Assembly (NCBI GenBank): GCA_036265385.1
Contig: DATAPD010000069.1
Location: forward strand, 1-41,928
Source of the DNA: DATAPD01 sp036265385
GTDB lineage: Bacteria > Acidobacteriota > Terriglobia > Terriglobales > Acidobacteriaceae
DNA length: 41,928 bases
Direction of reading: 5' to 3'
The position numbers were made by a program, and so were the translations under genes. The notes under the pieces are model-generated. The model was not told the DNA's origin and ran no database searches. It saw only the letters and a program-made list of their open reading frames with translations. Shown one piece after another: positions 26,432 to 34,526 of this stretch. Every line of letters begins with the position of its first letter. Position 1 is the stretch's first letter.

Positions 26432-26626
26432 TGCGAATTCCTCGGTAGATATAAACGCAGAGAAGAAGATAGCAAACTGACGGGCTCGTTGCGGTGAGAA
26501 GACGCAAGTAGCCATATCATGAGTTTCGGACGAAATCGGACGCTGATTTTCGGGGATCTCCGCTGAAGCCCTAACGGGATTCGGTGAGCATCGTCTAACA
26601 AACAGCCGATCTAGGGTGCTTAGTGA

Positions 26627-27865
26627 ATGAGTACTGCAACTTTGACAACGAGTACCGGCGTGGAACCGCCACAAGCTGCTGACACGAACAAGGTAACGAC
26701 CACGCGCGTTCCCTCGATCGATGCGCTCCGTGGCTTGGTCATGATCATCATGGCTCTCGACCACACGCGCGAGTTCTTGCATGCCAGTGCACAGGTGTTC
26801 CAGCCAGAGGACCTCACCCGCACTTCAACCGTGTTGTTCTTTACACGCTGGGTGACGCACATCTGTGCACCTGTATTTTTTTTTACTGCCGGCTTAGGCG
26901 CTTTCTTCTGGAAAAGTCACGGACGGACGAACGCGGAGTTGACTAGCTTCCTCTGGAAGCGAGGGGTCTGGCTCGCGCTGCTTGATCTTACTGTGATGCG
27001 ATATGCACTAACGTTCCGCATGACGACCGGAATCGTGATTCTCTCAGTGTTGTGGGCCCTTGGGCTCTCGATGATCACGCTTGCATTCCTTTCACGCTCG
27101 CCCATCCGATGGCTCGCGACATTCTCCATCATGGTTGTCGTGCTTCACAATCTTACCGATTCGATAACGGCGGATCGGTTTGGTTCGCTTGCCTGGGTCT
27201 GGTACATCCTGCACCAACAGGGTGTTTTTAACCTGGGAAGCGCATTGGTTTTGGTGGCATATCCTTTAGTGCCTTGGTTTGCGGTCATGGCACTGGGTTA
27301 TTGCTTCGGTCTTGTCATGCAACTCGATGAGAAGCGGCGCCGGCGTTGGCTAACGTCACTCGGGCTTGCACTAATCGCTGCTTTTCTGTTGCTCCGCGGC
27401 ATAAACCACTACGGCGATCCTCAAAAGTGGTCGTCTGAAATCCCATACATGACAGTCTTGTCGTTTTTGCGATGCACAAAATATCCGGCCTCGCTCGATT
27501 TTCTGCTGATGACGCTCGGCCCTGCTTTTCTGTTGTTGGCGTGGTTCGATAAAATGAAATTCGACTCACGAAATCCTTTAATTGTGTTCGGCCGGGTGCC
27601 GTTGTTTTACTTCATCTTGCATTTTTACCTGATTCGCGTGCTTGCGTTTCCCTTAGCTTGGGGCAAGTACGGGAAAGCAGCTTTCCTTCTAAGTCCGATG
27701 CCTTCCCTGGGAGGTCCGGCGGACCTGTACCCCGCTAGCTACGGATATCAACTGGGAACGGTGTATTTGGCTTGGATCGTTGTCGTCTTGCTGATGTATC
27801 CGGTTTGCCTGTGGTTCTCAAAATTGAAAGCACGAAGCAAAGCAGGCTGGTTAAGTTATCTGTGA
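26627..27865 (+). CDS. DUF1624 / heparan-alpha-glucosaminide N-acetyltransferase-like membrane protein
   Basis: A 412-residue polytopic protein with about ten membrane segments. The first loop, 'RVPSIDALRGLVMIIMALDHTREFLH', is the signature of the DUF1624/YeiB-like acyltransferase group, with the conserved Asp and His. 'THICAPVFFFTAGLGAFF' follows. Relatives transfer acetyl groups across the membrane to sugars. The soluble acceptor here is unknown. The ribosome site is weak. It stands alone, divergent from the DUF4832 gene and converging on the NTF2-like gene. Confidence 0.85.
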   Translation: MSTATLTTSTGVEPPQAADTNKVTTTRVPSIDALRGLVMIIMALDHTREFLHASAQVFQPEDLTRTSTVLFFTRWVTHICAPVFFFTAGLGAFFWKSHGRTNAELTSFLWKRGVWLALLDLTVMRYALTFRMTTGIVILSVLWALGLSMITLAFLSRSPIRWLATFSIMVVVLHNLTDSITADRFGSLAWVWYILHQQGVFNLGSALVLVAYPLVPWFAVMALGYCFGLVMQLDEKRRRRWLTSLGLALIAAFLLLRGINHYGDPQKWSSEIPYMTVLSFLRCTKYPASLDFLLMTLGPAFLLLAWFDKMKFDSRNPLIVFGRVPLFYFILHFYLIRVLAFPLAWGKYGKAAFLLSPMPSLGGPADLYPASYGYQLGTVYLAWIVVVLLMYPVCLWFSKLKARSKAGWLSYL

Positions 27866-27939
27866 AGCCTTAATCGATGATTTGGCCAGGAGATGGCCGT
27901 GGCAGCCAGCCAGTCTTGCTCTCTTGTTCAGGTAAGAGC

Positions 27940-28377
27940 CTAGTGAGTCATTGGCGTCGCATTGCTGGCGATGCAAACCCAGTTTCCATTCTTGTAAAGC
28001 CAAGTGTCGACGAATCTTTCACGTCTTACGTACGACTTTCCCTTGTGACTGCCTTTGGCTGCAAACACGCCAACGGCAATAGCAGTCTGTCCGAACACGC
28101 GTACACTGATGGATTCAGGTGCAACTTGTTCCTCGTTCGCAGCTGGCGCTTTGAAACTTTCCAGGAACTCGGCTTTCGTATTGATGGATCCGTCGTCTTG
28201 CACCAGAACGATCGAATCATCAAGTATCGCACTAAGGGCCTTTGCATCTCCTGCCTTGTATGCCTGGTTCCACGCTTTCTCGAGCGCAATGATCTTTTCC
28301 TGTACCGGCTGAGACTCATTTTGTGCAACCAGGAACGTACCTGCCAGAAACACAAACAAGCACAAAGTAGTTTTCAT
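27940..28377 (-). CDS. Secreted NTF2-like (DUF4440/SnoaL-fold) protein
   Basis: A 145-residue protein with a signal peptide (residues 1-18, ending FLVAQ). 'IIALEKAWNQAYKAGDAKALSAILDDSIVLV' is the DUF4440 start, and 'AKGSHKGKSYVRRERFVDTWLYKNGNWVCIAS' the C-terminal sheet. The cone-shaped NTF2 fold binds small hydrophobic ligands. Many members are of unknown role. It is a single gene, convergent with the DUF1624 gene. Confidence 0.85.
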   Translation of the reverse strand: MKTTLCLFVFLAGTFLVAQNESQPVQEKIIALEKAWNQAYKAGDAKALSAILDDSIVLVQDDGSINTKAEFLESFKAPAANEEQVAPESISVRVFGQTAIAVGVFAAKGSHKGKSYVRRERFVDTWLYKNGNWVCIASNATPMTH

Positions 28378-28507
28378 TGAGGCTCTCCGAGTTTCTAACG
28401 CAATGCAACTGGTCTATGCATGGAGATCTTGCGCAAGCGGACTATAACAGAAGCCACTTGCGGCAGCTCTTGCTAGAACTTGCGCGTACTTAGAAAGACA
28501 ACGGGAG

Positions 28508-28927
28508 TCAGTTATTTTGGGTCGTGTTTTTCTCAGCTGGTTGCGACGCCCCACTCTTTGGCACGATAGGGTGAGTTACGCGGCCCCCTTGCATCGAAAC
28601 GATCATCGAGTTGCGGGCCGGTGTTGCTGCAGTTTGAGTGGTCGAAGTCGGCTGCGAGTTGTTTGTCGGTGTTGTCTGCCGAAGTGGTGTCCGCTCGATC
28701 TGGAATGTCATTCCCGAATCCACAGACTGCTGGGTCGTGGTGTGCACCTTATTACTGACCTGAGAGGATGCTTTGTTGATGGCTTTCCCGAGTGCCGTTC
28801 CGGCTTTCGCAGTAGTTCCAGTCACATTCCCGTGGAGGAGAACCGATTCAGCAGCTGCTTGGGCAAAGGCTGCAGGAGCAACGGAAAAAACTGCAATGAT
28901 AATGGCCAGACGAACGATGTGTCGCAT
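28508..28927 (-). CDS. Small secreted Thr/Gln/Asn-rich protein, unknown family
   Basis: A 139-residue product with a signal peptide (residues 1-23, 'AIIIAVFSVAPAAFAQAAA'). The mature part is polar and low in complexity: 'LLHGNVTGTTAKAGTALGKAINKASSQVSNKVHTTTQ' in broken runs, then a Thr/Gln/Asn/Ser tail ending 'EKNTTQNN'. The ATG at 28927 has a perfect GGAGGAG site. No domain is recognised. It is probably periplasmic or surface-exposed. Confidence 0.7.
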   Translation of the reverse strand: MRHIVRLAIIIAVFSVAPAAFAQAAAESVLLHGNVTGTTAKAGTALGKAINKASSQVSNKVHTTTQQSVDSGMTFQIERTPLRQTTPTNNSQPTSTTQTAATPARNSMIVSMQGGRVTHPIVPKSGASQPAEKNTTQNN

Positions 28928-29376
28928 CGGCTCCTCCAAAGAGCACATCGTCAACTTAAGTGACTGAGGCTGTTGCGTCAATAGGAGGTTCGTGGGGGTG
29001 CGGATGGACCGGTACGTAAGAAAGGGCGTTCCCGTAAGTCACTTACACCAAACCGACTTGAGTGTCACCGCGTGTGCATTCCTGGCCCCCATAACAAATA
29101 GAAAACGCAGAGAGTTGCGTCATCAGTTATCGCTACGCTGGCAAGACCGTCGACTTACAAGGAAAAAGCAGGTTACGCCCTTGATTACTTTTGGGACGTT
29201 ACTCGAAAGCTGGAAGACGAGTCCGAACATGGCTGGTTCTTCGTGCCACCTTTTAAGACAAGTATGGAAAGAGCGCTGAAATCAGACACTCATCACTTTG
29301 ACGGAGCTCAAGTTTTCTTTGAAAAGACTAAAAAAGGCCGCCCTCGGGCGGCCTTCCCATGTGAGTTTGTGCAAAC
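28928..29376. other. Intergenic region with a headless open frame and a terminator
   Basis: About 450 bases between the secreted protein gene and the LuxR gene. It holds the start-less open frame at 29102-29380 and the terminator of the LuxR gene at 29330-29355, both listed separately. Nothing else is seen. Confidence 0.5.
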
Positions 29377-29380
29377 TTAA
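29102..29380 (+). pseudogene. Protein-like open frame of 92 codons without a start
   Basis: Bases 29102-29377 are open (92 codons), followed by TAA at 29378-29380. The translation looks protein-like: 'YKEKAGYALDYFWDVTRKLE', 'EHGWFFVPPFKTSMERALK', then 'THHFDGAQVFFEKTKKGRP'. The composition is mixed, with aromatic and charged residues in a natural pattern. The frame opens after a TAG, with no ATG, GTG or TTG before the protein-like part. It also runs through the LuxR terminator hairpin. It may be a relic of a gene cut at its 5' end, or a chance frame. I recognise no family. Confidence 0.3.
29330..29355 (-). terminator. Rho-independent terminator of the LuxR-type gene
   Basis: AAGGCCGCCC and GGGCGGCCTT are perfect 10-base arms with almost no loop, and on the minus strand a run of six T follows. 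It lies 21 bases past the stop of the regulator gene. Confidence 0.85.
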
Positions 29381-30051
29381 TTGGTGACGCTCGCTCCTGG
29401 CTGCGGCTGGCTGGTCGCGGCCGTTGCTGCTGCGGCTTCGTTCAGGATCCGGTGATGAATCGTAAAGAGTGCGAGTTCCAGCCGGTCTGAAACGCCAATC
29501 TTGTCATAGACGTTCCGCAGATAGTTTTTGATGACCTGCTCAGTGGTGCCGAGTTGCGACGCGATCTCCTTGTTCTTGTATCCCTGAACAATGAGCGCCA
29601 CGATGCGAAGTTCCTTTGCGGTCAGACGATCGCGGACACGCAGCCCTACCATATCGTTTTCGGTGAGTTCGCTGGGCACGGCCATGTCCTGAACCCATGT
29701 CTCGCCGCGCGATACCTTGCGCACGCAGTCGACTAACGACGCGCTTGTCACGTTGCGATATACAACGCCGTGTGCACCATTCGCCATGTAGCGTTGCGCG
29801 CTCTCGCCAGTGTCAGCCAGAACAACGATCCGCGTTTTATTGCGGTTTGCTGACTGGGTGACGGACGCGAAGTCGTTGTGAAATCCACCCGCGACCACAA
29901 GTACTGCGGCCCGGAACTTATCGAGCGCCATGAACATCTGCTCAGAAGTTTGGGCCTGAGCGACGATGCGCATCTCGTCTTCGACTGCCAAAACTTTGGC
30001 GATCCCCGCGCGGAAGATAGCCTGGTTGTCGGCCAGAATCAATTTGAGCAT
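29377..30051 (-). CDS. LuxR/NarL-type regulator with an atypical receiver domain
   Basis: A 224-residue protein with receiver plus LuxR helix-turn-helix layout. The receiver starts 'MLKLILADNQAIFRAGIAKVL'. The third strand reads 'AAVLVVAGG', so the phosphoacceptor Asp is replaced by Ala (about residue 54). The switch Thr is Ala79 ('VVLADTGE') and the conserved Lys is Arg99 ('VYRNVT'). Control by a histidine kinase is therefore unlikely. The DNA-binding domain is normal ('LTAKELRIVALIVQGYKNKEIASQLGTTEQVIKNYL' in broken form). The ATG at 30051 lies 20 bases after the PilZ stop; the frame is open further upstream. It is probably co-transcribed with the PilZ gene. Confidence 0.85.
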   Translation of the reverse strand: MLKLILADNQAIFRAGIAKVLAVEDEMRIVAQAQTSEQMFMALDKFRAAVLVVAGGFHNDFASVTQSANRNKTRIVVLADTGESAQRYMANGAHGVVYRNVTSASLVDCVRKVSRGETWVQDMAVPSELTENDMVGLRVRDRLTAKELRIVALIVQGYKNKEIASQLGTTEQVIKNYLRNVYDKIGVSDRLELALFTIHHRILNEAAAATAATSQPQPGASVTN

Positions 30052-30070
30052 CTTTTCACCGATCCCCCAG

Positions 30071-30400
30071 TTAGGAATTGCGAACGAACTCATATGAATC
30101 GATGACACATGCCACGCCCCGTCCTTCTTCCTTGGCATCTCCGGAAGGAGGTTCATCGGTTCGTACCACGCGTCCTCGGCACTGAATGACCACGTTTTCT
30201 TTGGCTCCTGTCACTTCCGGGGGGAGAGTGATCTCAAACTCGACAGGCGAGCCAATATCTAGCGAGGCGTCGGCCCGAATGTACACACCGGCGGCGCTCA
30301 GGTTTCCCGTCACACCGCTCGAGTCGCCGACTACGTCCGCCTTATGAATCTTTATCGGCAGTTCCAGCGGGAATCTTTTTCCGGTCCGTGCGTCGGACAC
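30071..30400 (-). CDS. PilZ-domain protein
   Basis: A 109-residue protein with both c-di-GMP-binding motifs. 'RTGKR' (RxxxR) is near the N-terminus and 'NLSAAG' (NxSxxG) follows about 25 residues later, in 'VTGNLSAAGVYIRA'. It should bind c-di-GMP and pass the signal on. I chose GTG 30400 because AGGAGGT lies three bases upstream; the frame continues to 30451 without a ribosome site. It sits just upstream of the atypical LuxR regulator and is divergent from the corrinoid gene. Confidence 0.82.
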   Translation of the reverse strand: MSDARTGKRFPLELPIKIHKADVVGDSSGVTGNLSAAGVYIRADASLDIGSPVEFEITLPPEVTGAKENVVIQCRGRVVRTDEPPSGDAKEEGRGVACVIDSYEFVRNS

Positions 30401-30566
30401 GCTACCTCCTCGTCCTGGCCTTCGGGGGCGGAAACAGGCCGCCAAGGGCACACTTCGAAACAGGGCAGTTGAAATGACTAGCGTCGGTTATATCACGGAT
30501 GATACCCCTGTAAAAGCCTGATAACGCATTAGTAAAGGGTAGGAATTAGATACCCTCCGTAGGCGG

Positions 30567-30604
30567 CATCCGGCCGGATGGCGGCTCCCGGGCGGGATTC
30601 GCCC
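30567..30604. repeat. Palindrome and hairpin in the corrinoid gene leader
   Basis: CATCCGGCCGGATG (30567-30580) is a perfect 14-base palindrome. GGGCG (30590-30594) and CGCCC (30600-30604) form a second small hairpin. Both lie between the PilZ and corrinoid genes. They are either operators or leader structure. Confidence 0.5.
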
Positions 30605-30620
30605 AGTGATGTGCGTCACA
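30605..30620. promoter_or_regulatory. CRP/FNR-like binding site
   Basis: AGTGA-TGTGCG-TCACA matches the GTGA-N6-TCAC core of CRP-type sites (consensus TGTGA-N6-TCACA). It ends about 43 bases before the corrinoid protein ATG. That place would suit control of the methyltransferase operon, or of the divergent PilZ gene. Confidence 0.45.
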
Positions 30621-30663
30621 GACATACGTTTATTCAACGCATGAAATCACTGCTGAGGCACTC

Positions 30664-31329
30664 ATGAGAGATCACATCCTCAATGGTATGCGGCAGAGCA
30701 TTATCGACGGCGCTCCAAGCGCAGCGGCAACGCTGGCGCAAGAAGGTTTAGCCAATGGTATCTCCCCACTGGACGCAATCGATGCTGGCTACGTACTCGG
30801 AATGGAACATGTCGGTCGCGAATTTGCGCGTCGGGCGATGTTCTTGCCAGACATGATGGCATCCGCTGAAGCAATGAAGGCGGCGATGGATGTCCTAGAG
30901 CCCCAACTGAAGAAGACCGGTATCGAACGTCCCAGCGCTGGGACCGTTGTCTTGGGCACGGCCAAGGGCGACATACACGAAATCGGGAAAACTCTGGTCG
31001 GCACCCTCCTGACAGCCAACGGATTCACTGTGCATGACCTGGGCGTTGATGTCTCGGGAGAGCGCTTTGCCGAGGCGGTGCGCACGCTGAAAGCGGATCT
31101 TGTCGGTGTCTCGGCGCTCCTGACGACGACCATGAAGGGTCAACGAGCTGTCATCGAGGTCTTGGCAAAAGAGGGTCTGCGCCCGGGCGTCAAGGTTGTT
31201 GTCGGCGGCGCGCCCGTCACTCGACAGTGGGCAGAAGAAATCGGTGCAGACGGATACGCGAAAGATGCGATGTCCGCTGTAACACTCGTGCGGAGCTTGA
31301 TAGAGCATCAGCCGGTGGTGGCGCAGTGA
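30664..31329 (+). CDS. Corrinoid (B12-binding) protein of a methyltransferase system
   Basis: A 221-residue MtbC/MttC-like protein. A helical cap domain (residues 1-85) leads to the B12-binding Rossmann domain. 'GDIHEIG' (residues 102-108) holds His105, the lower axial ligand of cobalt. 'VGVSALLTTTM' and 'VVVGGAPVT' complete the DxHxxG...SxL...GG pattern. It carries the methyl group between a substrate-specific methyltransferase and an acceptor. The stop TGA overlaps the GTG of the MttB gene, so the two are coupled. No corrinoid-reducing activator is in the window. Confidence 0.93.
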   Translation: MRDHILNGMRQSIIDGAPSAAATLAQEGLANGISPLDAIDAGYVLGMEHVGREFARRAMFLPDMMASAEAMKAAMDVLEPQLKKTGIERPSAGTVVLGTAKGDIHEIGKTLVGTLLTANGFTVHDLGVDVSGERFAEAVRTLKADLVGVSALLTTTMKGQRAVIEVLAKEGLRPGVKVVVGGAPVTRQWAEEIGADGYAKDAMSAVTLVRSLIEHQPVVAQ

Positions 31330-32783
31330 GACCGCGACTCGAACTTCTCGACAGCAACCTAATCTCGCGCGTTTTGGAAGAAGCGTTCGAGTTGCTCGAA
31401 ACTCCGGGTGTGAAGGTCGCATCGCCGGTTGCGCGGACTCTCTTGGCCGATGCCGGAGCACGCGTTGAAGACGGGATTGCGCGGATTCCAGCACCACTGG
31501 TCGAGCAGGCGCTTGCGTCTGCACCAAAGGAATTCTGGCTGTACAGCCGAACGGGAGAGCGGCTTGTTCATTACGGCGGCGATACGGTCCAATTCGATCC
31601 CGGCTCATCTTGTCTGAACATCCTTGATCCGGAAACCGAGCGGCCCCGAAGTGCGCTGGCTGCAGATTTGGTGCGCATGGTGCGGGTGGCGGAAATGTTG
31701 CCCGAGTACTCTGCCCAGGCAACCGCGATGGTCTGTAACGATGTACCGCAGGAAATCGGGGATTTCTACCGGCTCTTTCTCGTCTTGGCTTACTCGAACA
31801 AGCCTGTGATTACCGGAGCATTCAGCGCACCCACGTTGAATGCAATGCTCAAGCTTTTGGCTGCTGACTCTGGTGGTGCACTGAATCGGGATGCTCCACG
31901 AGCGATTTTCGATGTTTGTCCATCTCCGCCCTTGAATTGGTCGGAGTTCGCGAGTGAAAACCTTGTGCAGTTGGCGAGAGCGGGCGTGCCGGCGGAGATC
32001 GTTTCCATGCCACTCGCGGGCGCAACAGCTCCAGTTACGCTGATTGGGTCCGTCGTACAACATGCCGCTGAGTGCTTGAGCGGAATCGCCATCCATCAGT
32101 TGGCGCATCCCGGTGCCCCGATCGTCTGGGGAGGAGCGCCCTCCATCTTCGATATGACCGGCGCCGGTACCCCGATGGGCGCGATCGAAACGGCCATGCT
32201 GAATTGCGCATGCACGCAGGTCGGCAAGAGCCTTGGCATGCCGACGCATGGTTACATGGTTGCCACCGAATCACATTTGGTAGATGCGCAAGCTGGGATG
32301 GAAAGCAGCATGTCTGCCGTGATGGGAGCGTTGGCCGGAATCAATATGATTTCGGGCGCGGGTATGTTGGACTCGCTCGCCTGTCACAGCGTCGAAAAGT
32401 TGGTGATAGATGCGGAGGCAATCGCTTCTGCAATGCGACTGGTGCGAGGAATCGAGCCCAGGTCTGAGCATCTGGCCACGCACATGTTCGCAGAGATCGG
32501 ACTAAGCGGGGAATTCCTGAAGCTTAAAGATACTCGGACCTTGTTCCGAAGTGAGCAGCACTTCCCATCAAGCGTCATTGAACGTGGCGATGCCAGCGCA
32601 ACTTTCTCAACGACCTTCGAGCGAGCGCGAGACCGAGTAGAAGAATTGCTGAACTTGTACATACCTCCTTCCCCACCTCAATTGGAGGCTCTGCAAGAAG
32701 TCGCATTGCACGAGGCGGATCGCGTCGGCCTATGCACGTTGCCTGGACTGGGGTCGGAACTCGACAGCATCCACAGCGTTTAA
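31326..32783 (+). CDS. MttB-superfamily methyltransferase, non-pyrrolysine type
   Basis: A 485-residue member of the trimethylamine methyltransferase (MttB) superfamily. The frame is uninterrupted: there is no in-frame amber codon, so it is a non-pyrrolysine member. Characterised relatives of that kind demethylate quaternary amines such as glycine betaine. Typical regions are 'LLETPGVKVASPVARTLLADAG', 'VQFDPGSSCLNILDPE', 'IVWGGAPSIFDMTGAGTPMGAIE' and 'GMESSMSAVMGALAGINMISGAGML'. The GTG start (31326) overlaps the corrinoid gene stop (GTGA). The product should move a methyl group to the corrinoid protein. The donor is not known. Its stop overlaps that of the opposing DUF2207 gene. Confidence 0.92.
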   Translation: MRPRLELLDSNLISRVLEEAFELLETPGVKVASPVARTLLADAGARVEDGIARIPAPLVEQALASAPKEFWLYSRTGERLVHYGGDTVQFDPGSSCLNILDPETERPRSALAADLVRMVRVAEMLPEYSAQATAMVCNDVPQEIGDFYRLFLVLAYSNKPVITGAFSAPTLNAMLKLLAADSGGALNRDAPRAIFDVCPSPPLNWSEFASENLVQLARAGVPAEIVSMPLAGATAPVTLIGSVVQHAAECLSGIAIHQLAHPGAPIVWGGAPSIFDMTGAGTPMGAIETAMLNCACTQVGKSLGMPTHGYMVATESHLVDAQAGMESSMSAVMGALAGINMISGAGMLDSLACHSVEKLVIDAEAIASAMRLVRGIEPRSEHLATHMFAEIGLSGEFLKLKDTRTLFRSEQHFPSSVIERGDASATFSTTFERARDRVEELLNLYIPPSPPQLEALQEVALHEADRVGLCTLPGLGSELDSIHSV

Positions 32784-34522
32784 AATGCGCTTCCTCCACC
32801 ACCGCCAAAGCCGCCGCCGGAAAATCCTCCTCCGCCTCCGCTAAAACCCGATCCAGAAGAACTCGAGCGGGGTGCGGATGTGAACACCTGGTGCATGTCC
32901 GAAGCCATCGTGTGCATCGAATTCGAAAAATAAATGGGGTTAAATGGGCCTCCGGTCGGCGACGTGTACCAGGTAGGAGGATTTTGGACGATTCCTGCGA
33001 ATGCCTGTGCCCATCGGTTTTCCACGCCCAGGGCCATTGCGTAGGGCAGATACTTTTCGAAGGTGTCCGGAGGCATACGTTTCAGGCGGTCTGCATCCAC
33101 TCGGTTCATGAATTCTTGGAAGCCAAGAACGGCGACCCGCGTCTTTCCACCAAGCACCGTCTTCGCACTCATGACACGCGCGAAGAGGTACCAAATAACC
33201 CCAGAGAGCAACAATGACCCGATGAGCAGCGGCACGGACGCAAACATGTCTTTACGCCCGGACAACTGCAGAAGTCCGAACGGAATGAGAATGCCGATGA
33301 TCGCCAGGAAGTTGTAAATGTTGGCAGAGTCCGGATCAACCAGGTACATTCCTTTCGCTTTCAGTGCAGACATCACATAATTACGGATTTTCGGCACCGC
33401 GGTGTAGAACTGGTTCTTCAGGCCAGAGAGCTGAATCTCGTTCCCACCCTCGAAGATATTGTCGAGCATCGTTACTTCATGGGATACCAGGCTAGACCAC
33501 TGGTCGCGCGGTTTTAGCAGGTGCAGAACATAATCCTTGCTTTTAAAAATCAATCCTTGCGGCGTGGTCTCCTCGATTTTGATGTAACCTCGCACCGCGA
33601 GGTCGACAATCGTCGAAGTGATATCGCGTGGATCCACACTGTCATCGATAAGGGTGCCCACCTCAGCTGGCGTCATTCCCTTGGGAGGTTCATACATCGG
33701 CGCAACAGAGACACCCGGGTCGGGATCCCGGCCTTTGTATCGCCAAAGCAGGAACATCACCGCGAAGGTCATGAGCGGCAAAAAGATGATGGGATTGCTC
33801 TCAAGGAACCAGATCGCACGAGTGATCCCATTTGGCTCCTTGAGAAAGCCTTTGGGAATGTAAACGTCAATCGTCATTCCGCCACGCATCGGTAGCGGAT
33901 TCATGGTTTCGAAAGTGACATCTGCGCCCTGAACAGTTGAGGTCGCGTCGCCTTCCGTTGAGCCGTACACTCCTGTGAAAGCCTGTGCTCGGAGTGATCC
34001 CGCAGTCGCTACTGGCAGACTGACCAATGCTTCGGCATGGTCAATTGGCACGGGCCAGTCGTTGCCCGTAACGTTCCAATAAAACTCGTCATAGTTCTCG
34101 AAATGACGTATGGCGTTCTTTATCGTGTACGTGATTTCTACAGTTCGAGAATTGTCGATCGCACCAGGTATGTAGATTTTGAGATCTCGATAGCCGCGGG
34201 AAGTCTTGGATTCGTAACGAAGGCTGTTTCCATTCCCATCACTCACAGACTTTACATCGAGAAACAACGTGTAATTCGAAGTGCCCGGACCGGGATACTC
34301 CACCGGAATAATGCGATGGATGCCATGCCATTCGCCGATAAACACCAGGTCGATGTGCTCGACCACGAGCGTGCTGCCGTCTTGGCTGATGTTGATATTG
34401 TCTTTGAAATTGGCAATGCGCCAGCTCTTCGCATACGCGTGCAGGCTGGAAGCGAGCAGCACGCATGCAACACATGCCGCCGGCAAGAGTCCGCGCATCA
34501 GTATCGAACGAACTCTGGGCAT
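32780..34522 (-). CDS. DUF2207 membrane protein with Gly-rich tail
   Basis: A 580-residue protein. A signal or anchor (residues 6-29) precedes the extracytoplasmic DUF2207 domain ('VVEHIDLVFIGEWHGIHRIIPVEYPG'). A membrane segment near 245-260 ('IIFLPLMTFAVMFLLW') follows, then a cytoplasmic region ('PAEVGTLIDDSVDPRDITSTIVDLAVRGYI'). A second membrane pair lies near residues 400-450. The last 25 residues are Gly/Ser-rich and end 'GGGGGSAF'. This layout is standard for the family, which is usually next to lemA. It lies 4 bases after lemA. Its role is unknown, perhaps in envelope stress. Confidence 0.9.
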   Translation of the reverse strand: MPRVRSILMRGLLPAACVACVLLASSLHAYAKSWRIANFKDNINISQDGSTLVVEHIDLVFIGEWHGIHRIIPVEYPGPGTSNYTLFLDVKSVSDGNGNSLRYESKTSRGYRDLKIYIPGAIDNSRTVEITYTIKNAIRHFENYDEFYWNVTGNDWPVPIDHAEALVSLPVATAGSLRAQAFTGVYGSTEGDATSTVQGADVTFETMNPLPMRGGMTIDVYIPKGFLKEPNGITRAIWFLESNPIIFLPLMTFAVMFLLWRYKGRDPDPGVSVAPMYEPPKGMTPAEVGTLIDDSVDPRDITSTIVDLAVRGYIKIEETTPQGLIFKSKDYVLHLLKPRDQWSSLVSHEVTMLDNIFEGGNEIQLSGLKNQFYTAVPKIRNYVMSALKAKGMYLVDPDSANIYNFLAIIGILIPFGLLQLSGRKDMFASVPLLIGSLLLSGVIWYLFARVMSAKTVLGGKTRVAVLGFQEFMNRVDADRLKRMPPDTFEKYLPYAMALGVENRWAQAFAGIVQNPPTWYTSPTGGPFNPIYFSNSMHTMASDMHQVFTSAPRSSSSGSGFSGGGGGFSGGGFGGGGGSAF

Positions 34523-34526
34523 GGAT

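Noticed and set aside
28992..29279. Plus-strand frame of 95 codons with an ATG.
   Set aside because: It is Arg-rich with poor composition; the other frame over the same bases (29102-29380) looks much more protein-like.
30567..30663. Cobalamin riboswitch before the corrinoid gene.
   Set aside because: No B12-box-like sequence was found; the leader is too short and its symmetry fits operators better.
31326..32783. Possible pyrrolysine codon in the MttB gene.
   Set aside because: The frame is open from start to stop with no amber codon, and no pyrrolysine genes are present in the window.
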